A stretch of DNA of 64,000 bases from Rugamonas aquatica (GTDB lineage Bacteria > Pseudomonadota > Gammaproteobacteria > Burkholderiales > Burkholderiaceae_D). A program made the position numbers and the translations under genes. Each line of letters opens with the position of its first letter. The first letter of the stretch is position 1. Where the stretch lies: contig NZ_WHUG01000010.1 in the NCBI RefSeq assembly GCF_009380215.1, forward strand, positions 173,975-237,974, in the 5' to 3' direction. Below, in pieces: positions 9,440 through 18,213 of the stretch. The notes under the pieces were generated by a model, which did no database searches, was not told the DNA's origin, and saw only the letters and a program-made list of their open reading frames with translations.

Positions 9440-9492
9440 GTGTCTTTTTCCCATGCGAAACTTGCAGTGAGGAATCGTTTTAATAAACAAAA

Positions 9493-11064
9493 TTAATCGC
9501 TTAACGCCTGCAATAGTTTTTCTCCATGGGGACAGCCCCAACCCGTGCAGGTATCCCAACCGTGCGTCGCTTGCTGGGTGCCATTGTTGCCGTCCGTGAT
9601 ATCGCGCGTGACGCCCCTGCCCTGCAGCGATCCGTACAGCAGCGGGTTCAAAAAACCGACCGGACGGCCCAGCCGCTGGTTGACCAGCGCCAGCAAGCCG
9701 GCCCACAGCGGCGCCACCGCGCTGGTGCCGCCGAACACCAGGTTCTGGCCGTCGACCCTGACCTTGTAGCCGCTGGCCGGATCGGCGTCGCCCGCCACGT
9801 CCGGCACGCCGCGCGCGGCCGGGCCATTGCCGTTCGCCACGCCCTGCTGATAATCGGGCCGTCCGAAGAAGCTGCTGTAGCCGCCGCCGGTTGCGCTGTT
9901 GGGGCCGCTGTTCCAGACGGTCTCGATGGCGCCGCCGCCATCCTGCATCATCACGCGCGTGCCGCCGCAGGCCAGCGCGTGCGGCGCCGACGAGGGGAAG
10001 TCGACGTGTTCGCCGCCGTCGGCCACGCCGTCGGTGGAGCCGTTGTCGCCGGCCGCGCACAGGATCGTCACCCCCATCGCGGCGGCGTCGGCGAAGGCTT
10101 GCTCAAAGGCGGTCATGGCCTGCCCGGTCCAGGCCGATTCCGGCGCGCCCCAGCTGATCGAAATCACCGACGGCTGGTGGACGCCGTCATGCACGGCGGC
10201 CGTGATGGCGTCGAGAAAGCCGCGCTCGGTGTTGGGCGCGTAGTACACGGCGATCAGCGCGCCCGGCGCCACCGCGCCCGCCACTTCGATGTCGAGCATC
10301 ACTTCGCCATCGGCGCTGTTGGCGGTGCTGGGACGGTTCTTGGCGTGGTCGATGCAGATCGATTTGACGCGCGGCACCGGCAAGCCCAGCTCGTCGAAAT
10401 AAATCTTCAGGTCGCGCGGCCGGCTGCCGCCGCCCAGTTCGATGATGCCGATGCACTGGCCGCTGCCGTCCAATCCTTGCGGGAAGTTGTACAAGCGCGC
10501 CAGCTGCGGCGGCGTGAAGGCGATGTTGGCCGCGGCCGCAGAAGCGAAGCCGTCGGCCTGCAGGCGCTGGAACTTGGGCGTGGCCACCGGCCGGTCGTCC
10601 AGCCCGAACACGCCCTCGACCACGCCGGCCAGCTGGCTCGGCACGCTGAGCTCGCCTACCCGGCCGCGATAGCTGCCATCCGGATACTCGTACTCTTCCA
10701 GCTGCACGCCGAAGGCATCGTTCATCTGCGCGGCCGTGCCGGCCAGCACCACGCGGCGCTGGGCCGCGTTGCTGCTGATGACCGCCATGCCGTGCTGCGC
10801 CGCGAAGTCCGTCACGGTGGCGATGTCGGCGTCGCTGGCACCGTGCGCCTGGGCGAACTGGGCGCGACTCAGGTAGCGGCGCTCGACCGGCTGGGCGTCG
10901 GCGCTGGCGGCCTGCAAGTCCTGCTGCGCGTGGTCGGGCGCGGCGCGCAGCCGCACGGTGATTTCTATGGTCTGCTCGTCCGCCACCGGACCCAGCGCGA
11001 CAGCACCCTGCAGCGCCAGTTGGCCGCTGCCGGGAATGATATGGGGATTGGAAGTGCCTGCCAT
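9493..11064 (-). CDS. Sedolisin-type serine peptidase (S53, pro-kumamolisin)
   Basis: This acid-acting serine-carboxyl endopeptidase has an N-terminal pro-domain (about residues 20-160) followed by the catalytic domain. With the start at 11064 (523 residues; AGGAG 6 nt upstream, protein MAGTSNPHIIPG) the catalytic residues are Glu254 and Asp258 in GEVMLDIEVAGA, the oxyanion Asp340 in AAGDNGSTDG, and Ser448 in GGTSAVAP. An in-frame ATG at 11082 has a poorer ribosome site. The end, GWDTCTGWGCPHG, fits the calcium-binding C-terminus of the family. There is no classical signal peptide, as in kumamolisin. It is divergent from the XRE-cupin gene. Confidence 0.93.
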   Translation of the reverse strand: MAGTSNPHIIPGSGQLALQGAVALGPVADEQTIEITVRLRAAPDHAQQDLQAASADAQPVERRYLSRAQFAQAHGASDADIATVTDFAAQHGMAVISSNAAQRRVVLAGTAAQMNDAFGVQLEEYEYPDGSYRGRVGELSVPSQLAGVVEGVFGLDDRPVATPKFQRLQADGFASAAAANIAFTPPQLARLYNFPQGLDGSGQCIGIIELGGGSRPRDLKIYFDELGLPVPRVKSICIDHAKNRPSTANSADGEVMLDIEVAGAVAPGALIAVYYAPNTERGFLDAITAAVHDGVHQPSVISISWGAPESAWTGQAMTAFEQAFADAAAMGVTILCAAGDNGSTDGVADGGEHVDFPSSAPHALACGGTRVMMQDGGGAIETVWNSGPNSATGGGYSSFFGRPDYQQGVANGNGPAARGVPDVAGDADPASGYKVRVDGQNLVFGGTSAVAPLWAGLLALVNQRLGRPVGFLNPLLYGSLQGRGVTRDITDGNNGTQQATHGWDTCTGWGCPHGEKLLQALSD

Positions 11065-11194
11065 GATGGTCTCCTTTCGCATGGATTGCCCTCAAAAGAT
11101 ACTGGCCGCAATGGCTGCGGGATTGATACAGCGCAGAAGTGGCGCCGATAAGACGCCCATTGCGCGCTTGCCGAAATCCCAAATAAGAGATACA

Positions 11195-11210
11195 TTCTCA
11201 CTTATGAGAA
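11195..11210. promoter_or_regulatory. Inverted repeat overlapping the start codon of the XRE-cupin gene
   Basis: TTCTCA-CTTA-TGAGAA is a perfect inverted repeat. The A at 11204 is the first base of the start codon. A repressor bound here would block both promoter clearance and translation of the regulator/acetyltransferase operon. Self-binding by the encoded helix-turn-helix protein is an inference. Confidence 0.5.
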
Positions 11211-11764
11211 ACGACATAGAATCCCGCCTGGCCCACCGTCTGGCCGCGCTGCGCGAAGAGCGCGGCCTGTCGCTGGACGAGCTGGCTGCCGCCAGCGGCA
11301 TCAGCCGCGCCACGCTGTCGCGCATAGAGCGCGCGGAAACCAGCCCCACCGCCGCCCTGCTGGGCAAGCTGTGCGCCGTGTTCGGCTTGCCGATGTCGCG
11401 CCTGGTCGCCGAGGCCGAAGCCCAGCCCGGCGAGCTGCTGCGCGCCGCCGACCAGCCGCTGTGGCAGGATCCCGACACCGGCTTCCGCCGCCGCATGGTG
11501 TCGCCGCCGGCGCGCGGCTACGCGGTCGAGCTGGTCGAAGGCTGGCTGCCGCCCGGCGCCCGCATCGACTACGAGCAAGCCCCGGTGGCCGGCATGGAAC
11601 AGCATCTGTGGCTGCTCGAAGGCGCGCTGGACTACACGCTCGACGGCGCCACCCACCGGTTGCAGGCGGGCGACTGCCTGCGCTTCCACCTGTTCGGCGC
11701 CACGCGCTTTGTCTGTCCCGGGCCCACGCCGGCCCGCTACCTGATCGCCATATGCCCACCATAA
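11204..11764 (+). CDS. XRE-family transcriptional regulator with C-terminal cupin
   Basis: The 186-residue protein has an N-terminal helix-turn-helix of XRE type (about residues 9-63; SLDELAAASGISRATLSRIE). A C-terminal cupin sensor follows (about 105-180; EQHLWLLEGALDYTLDG, then LQAGDCLRFH). Proteins of this build bind an operator near their own gene and sense a small ligand in the cupin barrel. The start at 11204 is chosen because the HTH begins right after it. The frame is open upstream to 10958, but that part runs antisense to the sedolisin gene. The stop overlaps the GNAT gene by 13 bp, so the two are translated together. Confidence 0.9.
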   Translation: MRNDIESRLAHRLAALREERGLSLDELAAASGISRATLSRIERAETSPTAALLGKLCAVFGLPMSRLVAEAEAQPGELLRAADQPLWQDPDTGFRRRMVSPPARGYAVELVEGWLPPGARIDYEQAPVAGMEQHLWLLEGALDYTLDGATHRLQAGDCLRFHLFGATRFVCPGPTPARYLIAICPP

Positions 11765-12270
11765 AACAACTCGATGCCGACGGCCTGCGCCGGCACGCGC
11801 CCGAACTGGCGCAAGTGCTGCGCGATTGCGTGCTGCATGGCGCCAGCGTCGGCTTCCTGCTGCCCTGCCCGCTGGAGGAAGCGCAGAACTTCTGGCTGTC
11901 GCTGGCGCCGCAGATCGCCAGCGGCGAGCGGCGGCTGTTTGTCGCCCACGGCGCGGACGGCGCGTTGTGCGGCACCGTGCAACTGGTGTTGGGCGGCATG
12001 CCCAACGGCCGCCACCGGGCGGAGATTTCCAAGATGCTGGTCCATTCCGGCGCGCGCCGGCAAGGCATCGCCCAGGCGCTGATGGAACACGCGCTGGCCG
12101 TGGCGCGGACGCTGGGCCGCACGCTGCTGGTGCTCGACACCTGCACCGGCTTCCCGGCCCAGGCCATGTATGAAAAGCTGGGCTTCGCCGTCACCGGCGT
12201 GGTGCCCGGCTACGCCGCCCTGCCCGACGGTACGCTCGGCCCAACCACCTTCATGCACCTGCCATTGTGA
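11752..12270 (+). CDS. GNAT-family N-acetyltransferase
   Basis: This 172-residue cytoplasmic enzyme should transfer an acetyl group from acetyl-CoA to an unknown amine. The acetyl-CoA pyrophosphate loop appears as RRQGIAQALM at about residues 101-110. It is preceded by the strand ISKMLVH and followed by LLVLDTCTGFPAQAMYEKLGF, the usual motif B region of GNAT proteins. The gene starts inside the end of the XRE-cupin gene (13-bp overlap). This pairing suggests the regulator controls the acetylation step and may sense its substrate or product. Confidence 0.9.
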   Translation: MPTIKQLDADGLRRHAPELAQVLRDCVLHGASVGFLLPCPLEEAQNFWLSLAPQIASGERRLFVAHGADGALCGTVQLVLGGMPNGRHRAEISKMLVHSGARRQGIAQALMEHALAVARTLGRTLLVLDTCTGFPAQAMYEKLGFAVTGVVPGYAALPDGTLGPTTFMHLPL

Positions 12271-12334
12271 CCGTCGCCCCCTCCGATATGGCCGCGCACG
12301 ATTGAGGCCTGAGGGCGGCCGCTGGACCTTACAT

Positions 12335-12351
12335 GATATGATAATCATATC
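12335..12351. promoter_or_regulatory. 17-bp palindrome GATATGATAATCATATC
   Basis: The site is symmetric around one central base. It shares the ATAATCAT core of Fur boxes but does not match the 19-bp Fur consensus closely. It lies about 170 bp upstream of the acyltransferase start at 12521 and could be its operator. No iron gene is near. Confidence 0.35.
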
Positions 12352-12520
12352 GAGAATCGTGCAGCTTTCTATTGCTCAGCTCGTGTCCAGGCTCTAAGTC
12401 ACCTGATTCGCCACCATCCCGTAGTCCTCGGTTGACTCTTGCTTTTTACCATACGCCCAACAGACGTCCGATCGCTGCTGGGTGCTTTCTGCTGACCAAA
12501 GAATTTATTTAATTTCAACG

Positions 12521-13399
12521 ATGAAGAGAAGACAAGAAATCGAACTATTGCGTGTACTGAGCGCCTTCGGCATCGTCTGGTATCACACGGCGACTGTCGG
12601 CCGCGATATCGCCTACTCCGGCTTGATCGCCTTCCTGATTATTTCGATGTACTTCTCCGCCCGTGCCGGCGGCAGCTCCAAGACCATGCTGGAACGGGCC
12701 CGCACGCTGCTGGTTCCCTGGGGTATCTGGTTTCTCTTCTATGGGTTCCTGAATCTCTTGAACCACCGCCCCTATCTGCAGCTCGATCACGGCATCGTCG
12801 CCGGCCTTTTGGCCGGCACCAGCATCCACCTGTGGTATCTGCCGTTTATTTTCCTTGTCATCATCTTCTTCGACCGCGTCAAGGAACATATCAATGAGCA
12901 AACCCTGTCCTATGTCTGCATCTTCCTGGCTGCCGCCATCCTGGTCCTGCACCGGTTCTGGCGCGACCAGTCGCTGGCGTTCAATTATCCCTATGCCCAG
13001 TATGCACATGCCCTCGACGGCGTGCTGATAGGCGTGTTCTTTGCCAACTGCAGCGCCCTGCCGCGCGCCTTGCGCGCCGCCTTCATCTCCATTGTGCTCG
13101 CGGCCATCTTTATTTTCGCTTTACCGGTACCGGGCGTCGGCATTCCTTACCTGATCGGCATCGCGGTGGCGGCCGTCACCTTGCTGCCCAAGTGGGAGCT
13201 GGATTTCGACTTCGACATCAACTGGATCTCCGAATGCACGCTGGGTATTTACCTGTCCCATATCTTCTGGCTCAAGGCGATCAAGAAGATGGCCGATATC
13301 AACGACCTGGTGCTGCCTTTCCTGGTGTTTGCGGTTTCGGCGCTGACCGTATGGGCCTTTAAAAAGACTGCGCCCAACCTGGCCAAATACGCGGTATAA
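12521..13399 (+). CDS. Membrane acyltransferase (acyltransferase 3 family)
   Basis: This 292-residue integral membrane protein should O-acylate a sugar or polysaccharide using an acyl donor. It starts MKRRQEIELLRVLSAFGIVW, with the family histidine in WYHT at residues 20-23. About eight to ten hydrophobic segments follow. I prefer the ATG at 12521 over an in-frame GTG at 12482 because the family normally begins with a charged segment such as KRRQEIELLR. No strong ribosome site is visible. The neighbours give no hint of the acceptor. The gene and its upstream region look a little AT-richer than their surroundings. Confidence 0.8.
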   Translation: MKRRQEIELLRVLSAFGIVWYHTATVGRDIAYSGLIAFLIISMYFSARAGGSSKTMLERARTLLVPWGIWFLFYGFLNLLNHRPYLQLDHGIVAGLLAGTSIHLWYLPFIFLVIIFFDRVKEHINEQTLSYVCIFLAAAILVLHRFWRDQSLAFNYPYAQYAHALDGVLIGVFFANCSALPRALRAAFISIVLAAIFIFALPVPGVGIPYLIGIAVAAVTLLPKWELDFDFDINWISECTLGIYLSHIFWLKAIKKMADINDLVLPFLVFAVSALTVWAFKKTAPNLAKYAV

Positions 13400-13459
13400 A
13401 CTCCTGCCGCCCCATCATTTTTGTCATCGAGTCGTCACAAGGACGGAGTAGGATGTCGC

Positions 13460-13483
13460 GGGCGCATGGTAGGCTATGCGCCC
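13460..13483. repeat. Inverted repeat upstream of the phosphatase gene
   Basis: GGGCGCAT and ATGCGCCC form a perfect 8-bp stem around an 8-nt loop, 31 bp upstream of the ATG at 13515. There is no T run. It would form a stable hairpin in the leader if transcription starts upstream of it. Confidence 0.4.
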
Positions 13484-13514
13484 ACGATCCTTTCCAACCT
13501 GACGACGACCCAAC

Positions 13515-15185
13515 ATGACAAAGAAACTGTCCCTGCCCGCACTTGTAATCGCGACTTCCTGCTTAGCCCTGGGCGCGTATGCCGCCGCTCCTGCCGCCAG
13601 CGCGGCCGCCGCGGCCCAGCCCAAGCTGGTGGTGGTGCTGGTGGTGGACGGCCTGCCGAACGAACAGGTGCTGCGCTACCGCGAGCAGTTCGGCCAGGGC
13701 GGCCTGCGCCGCATGCTGGACCAGGGTGCGTCGTTCAGCAACGCGCATCAGGCGCACGGCATCACCGTCACCGCCATCGGCCACAGCGCCGTGCTGACCG
13801 GCGCCTACCCGTATGTGCACGGCGTGATCGGCAATAACTGGATCGACCCGGTCACGAAGAAATCGGTGTACTGCACCGAAGACACCAACTACACCTACAT
13901 CGGCGAAGAAACCAAGTCCAGCGACGGCACCGCGCCGACCCGCCTGAAGGTCGACACGCTGGGCGACCAGCTGCGCTACGCCACCGGCAGCCGCAGCAAG
14001 GTCGTCACCGTGTCCGGCAAGGACCGCGGCGCGATTCTGCTGGCCGGCAAAACCGGCACCGCCTACATGTACATGGATAAGAGCGGCAACTTCGCCAGCA
14101 GCACCTTCTACATGAAGGCCCATCCGGGCTGGGTCCAGCAATACCAGGCCGGCAAGCCGCAGGACCGCTACTACGGCAAGTCGTGGACGGCGCTGCTGCC
14201 GGAAGCGGCCTACGCCGGCGACGCCGATCCCGACCTGAACCAGGTCAAGCCGGGCACCCACAACCGCCTGCCCTACGCCTACTACAGCGAGAGCGGAGAG
14301 ATCGACGCCGGCTACTACAACAGCCTGAAGACCGGCCCCTTCCTCGACCAGCTGACGCTGGACTTCGCGCGCGCCGCAGTGGAAGGCGAAAACCTGGGCC
14401 GCAATCCGGCCGGCGTGCCGGACCTGCTGGGCGTGAGCCTGTCGGCGCACGACTACGTCAACCACGCCTTCGGCCCGGAAAGCAAGCTGTCGCACGACCA
14501 CCTGCAACGCCTGGACCGCATGCTGGCCGACTTCTTCACCTACCTCGACAAAAAAGTCGGCATGGACAATGTGCTGGTGGTGCTGACCGCCGACCACGGC
14601 TTCCCGAACACGCCGGAATTCGCCAAGACCCAGCACGCCGACGCCCAGCGCATCGACGGCGACAAGCTGATGGCCGCGCTGGACAAGCACCTGTCGGAAA
14701 AATTCGGCGGCGCCAAGCTGCTCAGCGCCTGGTCGCTGCCCAACATCCACCTCGACTACGCGCAGATCGACAAGAGCGGCCTGAAACGCGAGGAAGTGGA
14801 AAGCGCGGCCGCCCGCTACCTGCTGGCGCAGAACGGCATCGTCGAAGCCTACACCCGCACCCAGCTGGAAAGCGGCGCCGCCAACACCACCCGCATCGCC
14901 ACGCTGATGCGCCGCGCCTGGAATCGCGAAGCCTCGGGCGACCTGATGGTCGTCACCAAGCCTTACTGGTACTTCGGCACCGGCACCAGCGGCACCTCGC
15001 ACGGCTCGCCGTACGCCTACGACACCAATGTGCCGCTGATGATCATGGGCAAACGCTGGATCAAGCCGGGCGCCTACGGCCAGTATGCGGAAGTGGTCGA
15101 CATCGCGCCGACCCTGGCCCATCTGCTGCAAGTGCGCCCGCCGGCCGGAGCCGAAGGCCGGGTACTGACGGAAACGCTACGTTAA
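13515..15185 (+). CDS. Exported alkaline phosphatase family protein, PafA-like
   Basis: The 556-residue protein begins with a signal peptide (MTKKLSLPALVIATSCLALG, cleavage around AYAA). The alkaline phosphatase/phosphodiesterase fold follows. Metal-binding Asp45 sits in VVDGLP. Thr86 in the TAIGH motif is the probable nucleophile. Further metal ligands sit in LSAHDYVNHAFG (about 306), LTADHGF (about 356) and GTSHGSPYAYD (about 493). A threonine nucleophile is typical of the PafA/NPP branch rather than PhoA, which uses serine. It should release phosphate from organic esters in the periplasm. No pho-box was recognised. Confidence 0.9.
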   Translation: MTKKLSLPALVIATSCLALGAYAAAPAASAAAAAQPKLVVVLVVDGLPNEQVLRYREQFGQGGLRRMLDQGASFSNAHQAHGITVTAIGHSAVLTGAYPYVHGVIGNNWIDPVTKKSVYCTEDTNYTYIGEETKSSDGTAPTRLKVDTLGDQLRYATGSRSKVVTVSGKDRGAILLAGKTGTAYMYMDKSGNFASSTFYMKAHPGWVQQYQAGKPQDRYYGKSWTALLPEAAYAGDADPDLNQVKPGTHNRLPYAYYSESGEIDAGYYNSLKTGPFLDQLTLDFARAAVEGENLGRNPAGVPDLLGVSLSAHDYVNHAFGPESKLSHDHLQRLDRMLADFFTYLDKKVGMDNVLVVLTADHGFPNTPEFAKTQHADAQRIDGDKLMAALDKHLSEKFGGAKLLSAWSLPNIHLDYAQIDKSGLKREEVESAAARYLLAQNGIVEAYTRTQLESGAANTTRIATLMRRAWNREASGDLMVVTKPYWYFGTGTSGTSHGSPYAYDTNVPLMIMGKRWIKPGAYGQYAEVVDIAPTLAHLLQVRPPAGAEGRVLTETLR

Positions 15186-15217
15186 CCGATTGTTATTTAC
15201 ATATTTGAAATAATTAA

Positions 15218-15246
15218 TTGGCAATACTGCGAAATGATGATATTTT
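15218..15246 (+). promoter_or_regulatory. Candidate sigma-70 promoter of the PEP-CTERM gene
   Basis: TTGGCA (15218-15223) and TATTTT (15241-15246) are separated by 17 bp, in an AT-rich leader 28 bp before the ATG. The fit to consensus is partial. Confidence 0.35.
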
Positions 15247-15273
15247 TTCATCTCTTACAACCGAGATGGGGAA

Positions 15274-15993
15274 ATGATGAAAAAGATCGCATTCGCAGTA
15301 CTCGCTTTGATTGCCGGCGTTACCAACGCCGCTGAGTTGTATAACAATGGCCCGGTGGTCGACGCCACCGGGGTCTCCGTGATCGGACCGGACGCCACCA
15401 CCTTCGGCTTCGGTGCGCAAAGCGGTTCGGGTAATTTCGTCGCCGACGACTTCAATGTCACTGCCGGCAAAAGCTGGAACGTCTCCAGCCTGAGCTTCTT
15501 CGGTTACCAGACCGGCGCTGGCGCGTTCAGCTTCACTTCAGCCACCTGGAGCATCGTCTCGGGTGCAGATGTCAATTCGGGCACCGTGGTTGCCTCCGGC
15601 ACCACCGGCGTCACCAATGGCGGCCTGGCCGGCTATCGCGTCACCGACACCACGCTGAACAACACGCAGCGCGGCATCTACAAAGTCAATGCCGACATCG
15701 CCGACATCACGCTGGGCTCCGGCCACTACTGGCTGACCTGGGGCCTGGCAGGCACCGGTCAGTCCGGTCCTTGGCAGCCGCCTACGTCCGATGCCCGCGA
15801 AGGCAACGCTGCGCAAGCAACGGGCGGCGGCGCCTTCGCCACCCTGCAAGAAACCGGCAGCGGCCTGACGGTGGAACTGCCGTTCGCCGTCAATGGCACC
15901 GTCTCCGCAGTACCGGAACCTGAAACCTACGCCATGATGCTCGGTGGCCTGGGCCTGATCGGTATGGCGCGCCGCCGCGCACGCCGCGGCTGA
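15274..15993 (+). CDS. PEP-CTERM sorting-domain exported protein
   Basis: The 239-residue protein has a signal peptide (MMKKIAFAVLALIAGVTNA). The C-terminal sorting signal is VPEPETYAMMLGG, then a hydrophobic stretch and the basic end RRRARR. This signal is processed by exosortase, which anchors or releases proteins linked to extracellular polysaccharide. The middle is glycine/serine/threonine-rich and probably beta-structured, without a known catalytic motif. Two adjacent ATGs (15274, 15277) lie just after GGGGA; the second has the better spacing. No exosortase gene is in the window, so it must be encoded elsewhere. Confidence 0.9.
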   Translation: MMKKIAFAVLALIAGVTNAAELYNNGPVVDATGVSVIGPDATTFGFGAQSGSGNFVADDFNVTAGKSWNVSSLSFFGYQTGAGAFSFTSATWSIVSGADVNSGTVVASGTTGVTNGGLAGYRVTDTTLNNTQRGIYKVNADIADITLGSGHYWLTWGLAGTGQSGPWQPPTSDAREGNAAQATGGGAFATLQETGSGLTVELPFAVNGTVSAVPEPETYAMMLGGLGLIGMARRRARRG

Positions 15994-16017
15994 TTTACAC
16001 CGCGCTGTATTCCTGCA

Positions 16018-16395
16018 TTAAGCCAGGCTGCTCAAATACTGATTCAAGTGATCGAAATTGAGCGGCTTGGAAAAATGCTGGCTGAACCCAGCTGCAACGG
16101 CTTTGCGGGCGGAGTCCTGGTCCGCAGAGCCGGTCAGCGCAATGATCGGCAACTGCTTGGCGCCCGGCATACGCCGGATCGCGCGCACCGCGCCAAAACC
16201 ATCCATCCACGGCATGCCCAGATCCATGATGATCGCCCGCGGCAGCGCCTCGCGTACCGCATCGCAGGCTTCGTAACCGTTGTGCGCGGCCGCCGTGTCA
16301 TAGCCGTGGCACTGCAACAGCGCCGACAGCGATTCCACCACGTCCAGATTATCGTCCACCACCAGAACCTGTTGAGCTTGTTTTGCGCTTGCCAT
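16018..16395 (-). CDS. Single-domain response regulator (receiver only)
   Basis: The 125-residue protein consists of a CheY-like receiver. The acidic pair is in VLVVDDN, the phospho-acceptor Asp in IIMDLGMP, the switch Thr in IALTG and the conserved Lys in FSKPL. There is no output domain, so it acts through protein contacts, perhaps as a phosphorelay link. The ATG at 16395 has AAGGTG upstream, and the frame upstream of it has no receiver features. No histidine kinase is adjacent, and the gene is divergent from the carboxylesterase gene. Confidence 0.88.
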   Translation of the reverse strand: MASAKQAQQVLVVDDNLDVVESLSALLQCHGYDTAAAHNGYEACDAVREALPRAIIMDLGMPWMDGFGAVRAIRRMPGAKQLPIIALTGSADQDSARKAVAAGFSQHFSKPLNFDHLNQYLSSLA

Positions 16396-16579
16396 GGTAT
16401 GCACCTTGTTGTGTGAGTCGGTTTGTAAGTCGATGACCCATGCTATCCATGCTTGAATGCAATGTATGTTCGCCAGCGTACCTTGCACGCTCAGATCGCA
16501 TGCCGGCGCAAGACAGCCTTGTTGGTGGAAGTGCTTCCAGCTATAGTGGGCCTCGACATTTAACTTCCATGACGACGAC

Positions 16580-18100
16580 ATGAATAAATACGGTTTGCTG
16601 CTGGCGGTTTCCAGTGCGGTCGCCTCGCCCTGCTTCGCGGCCACGCCGCGCGCCATCACCGCTGCCGGCGTGGTCGAGGGCACCTTGGAATCTTCCGGCA
16701 TCAAATCGTATAAAGGGATTCCGTTCGCGGCGCCGCCCGTCGGCGATCTGCGTTGGAAGGCGCCGCAGCCGGTGCAGAAGTGGCGCGGCGTGCGCAAGGC
16801 CGATCGCTTCGGCCCGCGCGCCATGCAGCTGCCGCTGTTCGACGATATGGTGTTCCGCTCCGACGGCGTCAGCGAAGACTGCCTGTACCTCAACGTCTGG
16901 ACGCCTGCCCGATCGGCCAGGGACAGGCTGCCGGTGCTGGTCTACTTCTACGGCGGCGGCTTTGCGGCGGGCGACGGTTCCGAACCGCGCTACGACGGCG
17001 CAAGCATGGCGGCCAAAGGCATCGTCACGCTGACTGTCAACTACCGCCTGAATATCTTCGGCTTCCTCGCCCACCCCGAACTGAGCGCCGAATCGCCGCA
17101 CAAGGCCTCCGGCAACTACGGCCTGATGGACCAGGCGGCGGCGCTGCAATGGGTGCAGAAAAATATCGCAGCCTTCGGCGGCGATCCAAAGCGCGTAACC
17201 ATCGCCGGCGAATCGGCCGGCTCGTGGTCGGTCAGCGCGCAGATGATGACGCCTTTGTCCAAAGGCCTGATCGCCGGCGCCATCGGCGAAAGCGGCTCGC
17301 TGCTCGGCCTCAACACGCCGCAGCCGCTGGCGCTCGCGGAACAGAACGGCGCCGCCTTCGCCAAGGAAATCGGCGCCCCAACACTGGCCGCGCTGCGCGC
17401 CCTGCCCGCGCAACAGCTGCTCGACACCCTCAAGCGCCCGGACGCGCCATGGTTTGCCGCGATCGAGGACGGCTACGTGCTGCCCCGCAGTCCGCTCGCC
17501 ATCTACGCCGCCGGCCAGCAGGCCAAGGTGCCGCTGCTGGCCGGATGGAATGCGCAGGAAGGCCACTACTCGCAAGTCCTGCGCGACAACGCGCCGACGC
17601 CGGAAAACTTCAGCAAGGTGCTGCACGAGATGTACGGCGCGCGCGGAGACGCCGCACTGCAAGCCTACAGCGGCGACGTGAAGCAAGCCGCGACCGACCT
17701 GGCCGGCGATCTGTTCATCGCCCACGGCACCTGGAAGTGGCTGGACACGCACGCGCGCACCAGCGGCCAGCCGGTCTACCGCTACTACTATGCGCGCCCG
17801 CGTCCGGGCCAGGAAGGCGCCAGCCACTCGGCCGAAATCGAATACGCGCTGGGCAATCTCGATACGAATAAAGTCTTTGCATGGAGCGCCGGCGACCATG
17901 CGCTATCGGCACAGATGCAAGCCTACTTCGCCAACTTCATCAAGACCGGAAACCCCAACGGCGCCGGCCTGCCCGATTGGCCGCGCGCCAGCAGCGGCAA
18001 GGGTTCCCGCCTGATGCGGCTGGACGTTCCATCGGCCGCGATCAGCGCCACCGACGACGCCCGCCACGCCTTCCAGGACCAACAGAGGAAAACCAACTAA
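16580..18100 (+). CDS. Exported type B carboxylesterase
   Basis: This 506-residue alpha/beta hydrolase has a signal peptide (MNKYGLLLAVSSAVASPCFA), so it works outside the cytoplasm on carboxylic esters. The nucleophile is Ser212 in GESAGSW. The oxyanion region is YGGGFAAGDG. The family signature SEDCLYLNVWTP is present at about residues 97-108. A histidine in GASHSAEIEYALG near residue 415 is the probable triad base. Length is normal for the para-nitrobenzyl esterase group. The natural substrate is unknown. Confidence 0.93.
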   Translation: MNKYGLLLAVSSAVASPCFAATPRAITAAGVVEGTLESSGIKSYKGIPFAAPPVGDLRWKAPQPVQKWRGVRKADRFGPRAMQLPLFDDMVFRSDGVSEDCLYLNVWTPARSARDRLPVLVYFYGGGFAAGDGSEPRYDGASMAAKGIVTLTVNYRLNIFGFLAHPELSAESPHKASGNYGLMDQAAALQWVQKNIAAFGGDPKRVTIAGESAGSWSVSAQMMTPLSKGLIAGAIGESGSLLGLNTPQPLALAEQNGAAFAKEIGAPTLAALRALPAQQLLDTLKRPDAPWFAAIEDGYVLPRSPLAIYAAGQQAKVPLLAGWNAQEGHYSQVLRDNAPTPENFSKVLHEMYGARGDAALQAYSGDVKQAATDLAGDLFIAHGTWKWLDTHARTSGQPVYRYYYARPRPGQEGASHSAEIEYALGNLDTNKVFAWSAGDHALSAQMQAYFANFIKTGNPNGAGLPDWPRASSGKGSRLMRLDVPSAAISATDDARHAFQDQQRKTN

Positions 18101-18144
18101 GCAAGAATGAAAACTGCCACTTAGTTTGTATTTTATTGTATCCC

Positions 18145-18173
18145 TTGGTAATTCTTTGAAAAGTTGCTATACA
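18145..18173 (+). promoter_or_regulatory. Candidate promoter of the M1 peptidase operon
   Basis: TTGGTA (18145-18150) and TATACA (18168-18173) are separated by 17 bp within an AT-rich gap, 40 bp upstream of the ATG. Each box matches four of six consensus positions. Confidence 0.35.
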
Positions 18174-18213
18174 CTAGCTTCTTTTATTCGGGCATTCACC
18201 AGGAATACAAACT

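Noticed and set aside
15218..15235. Possible sigma-54 promoter before the PEP-CTERM gene
   Set aside because: TGGCA is present, but the GC element is 3 bp too close to the GG element.
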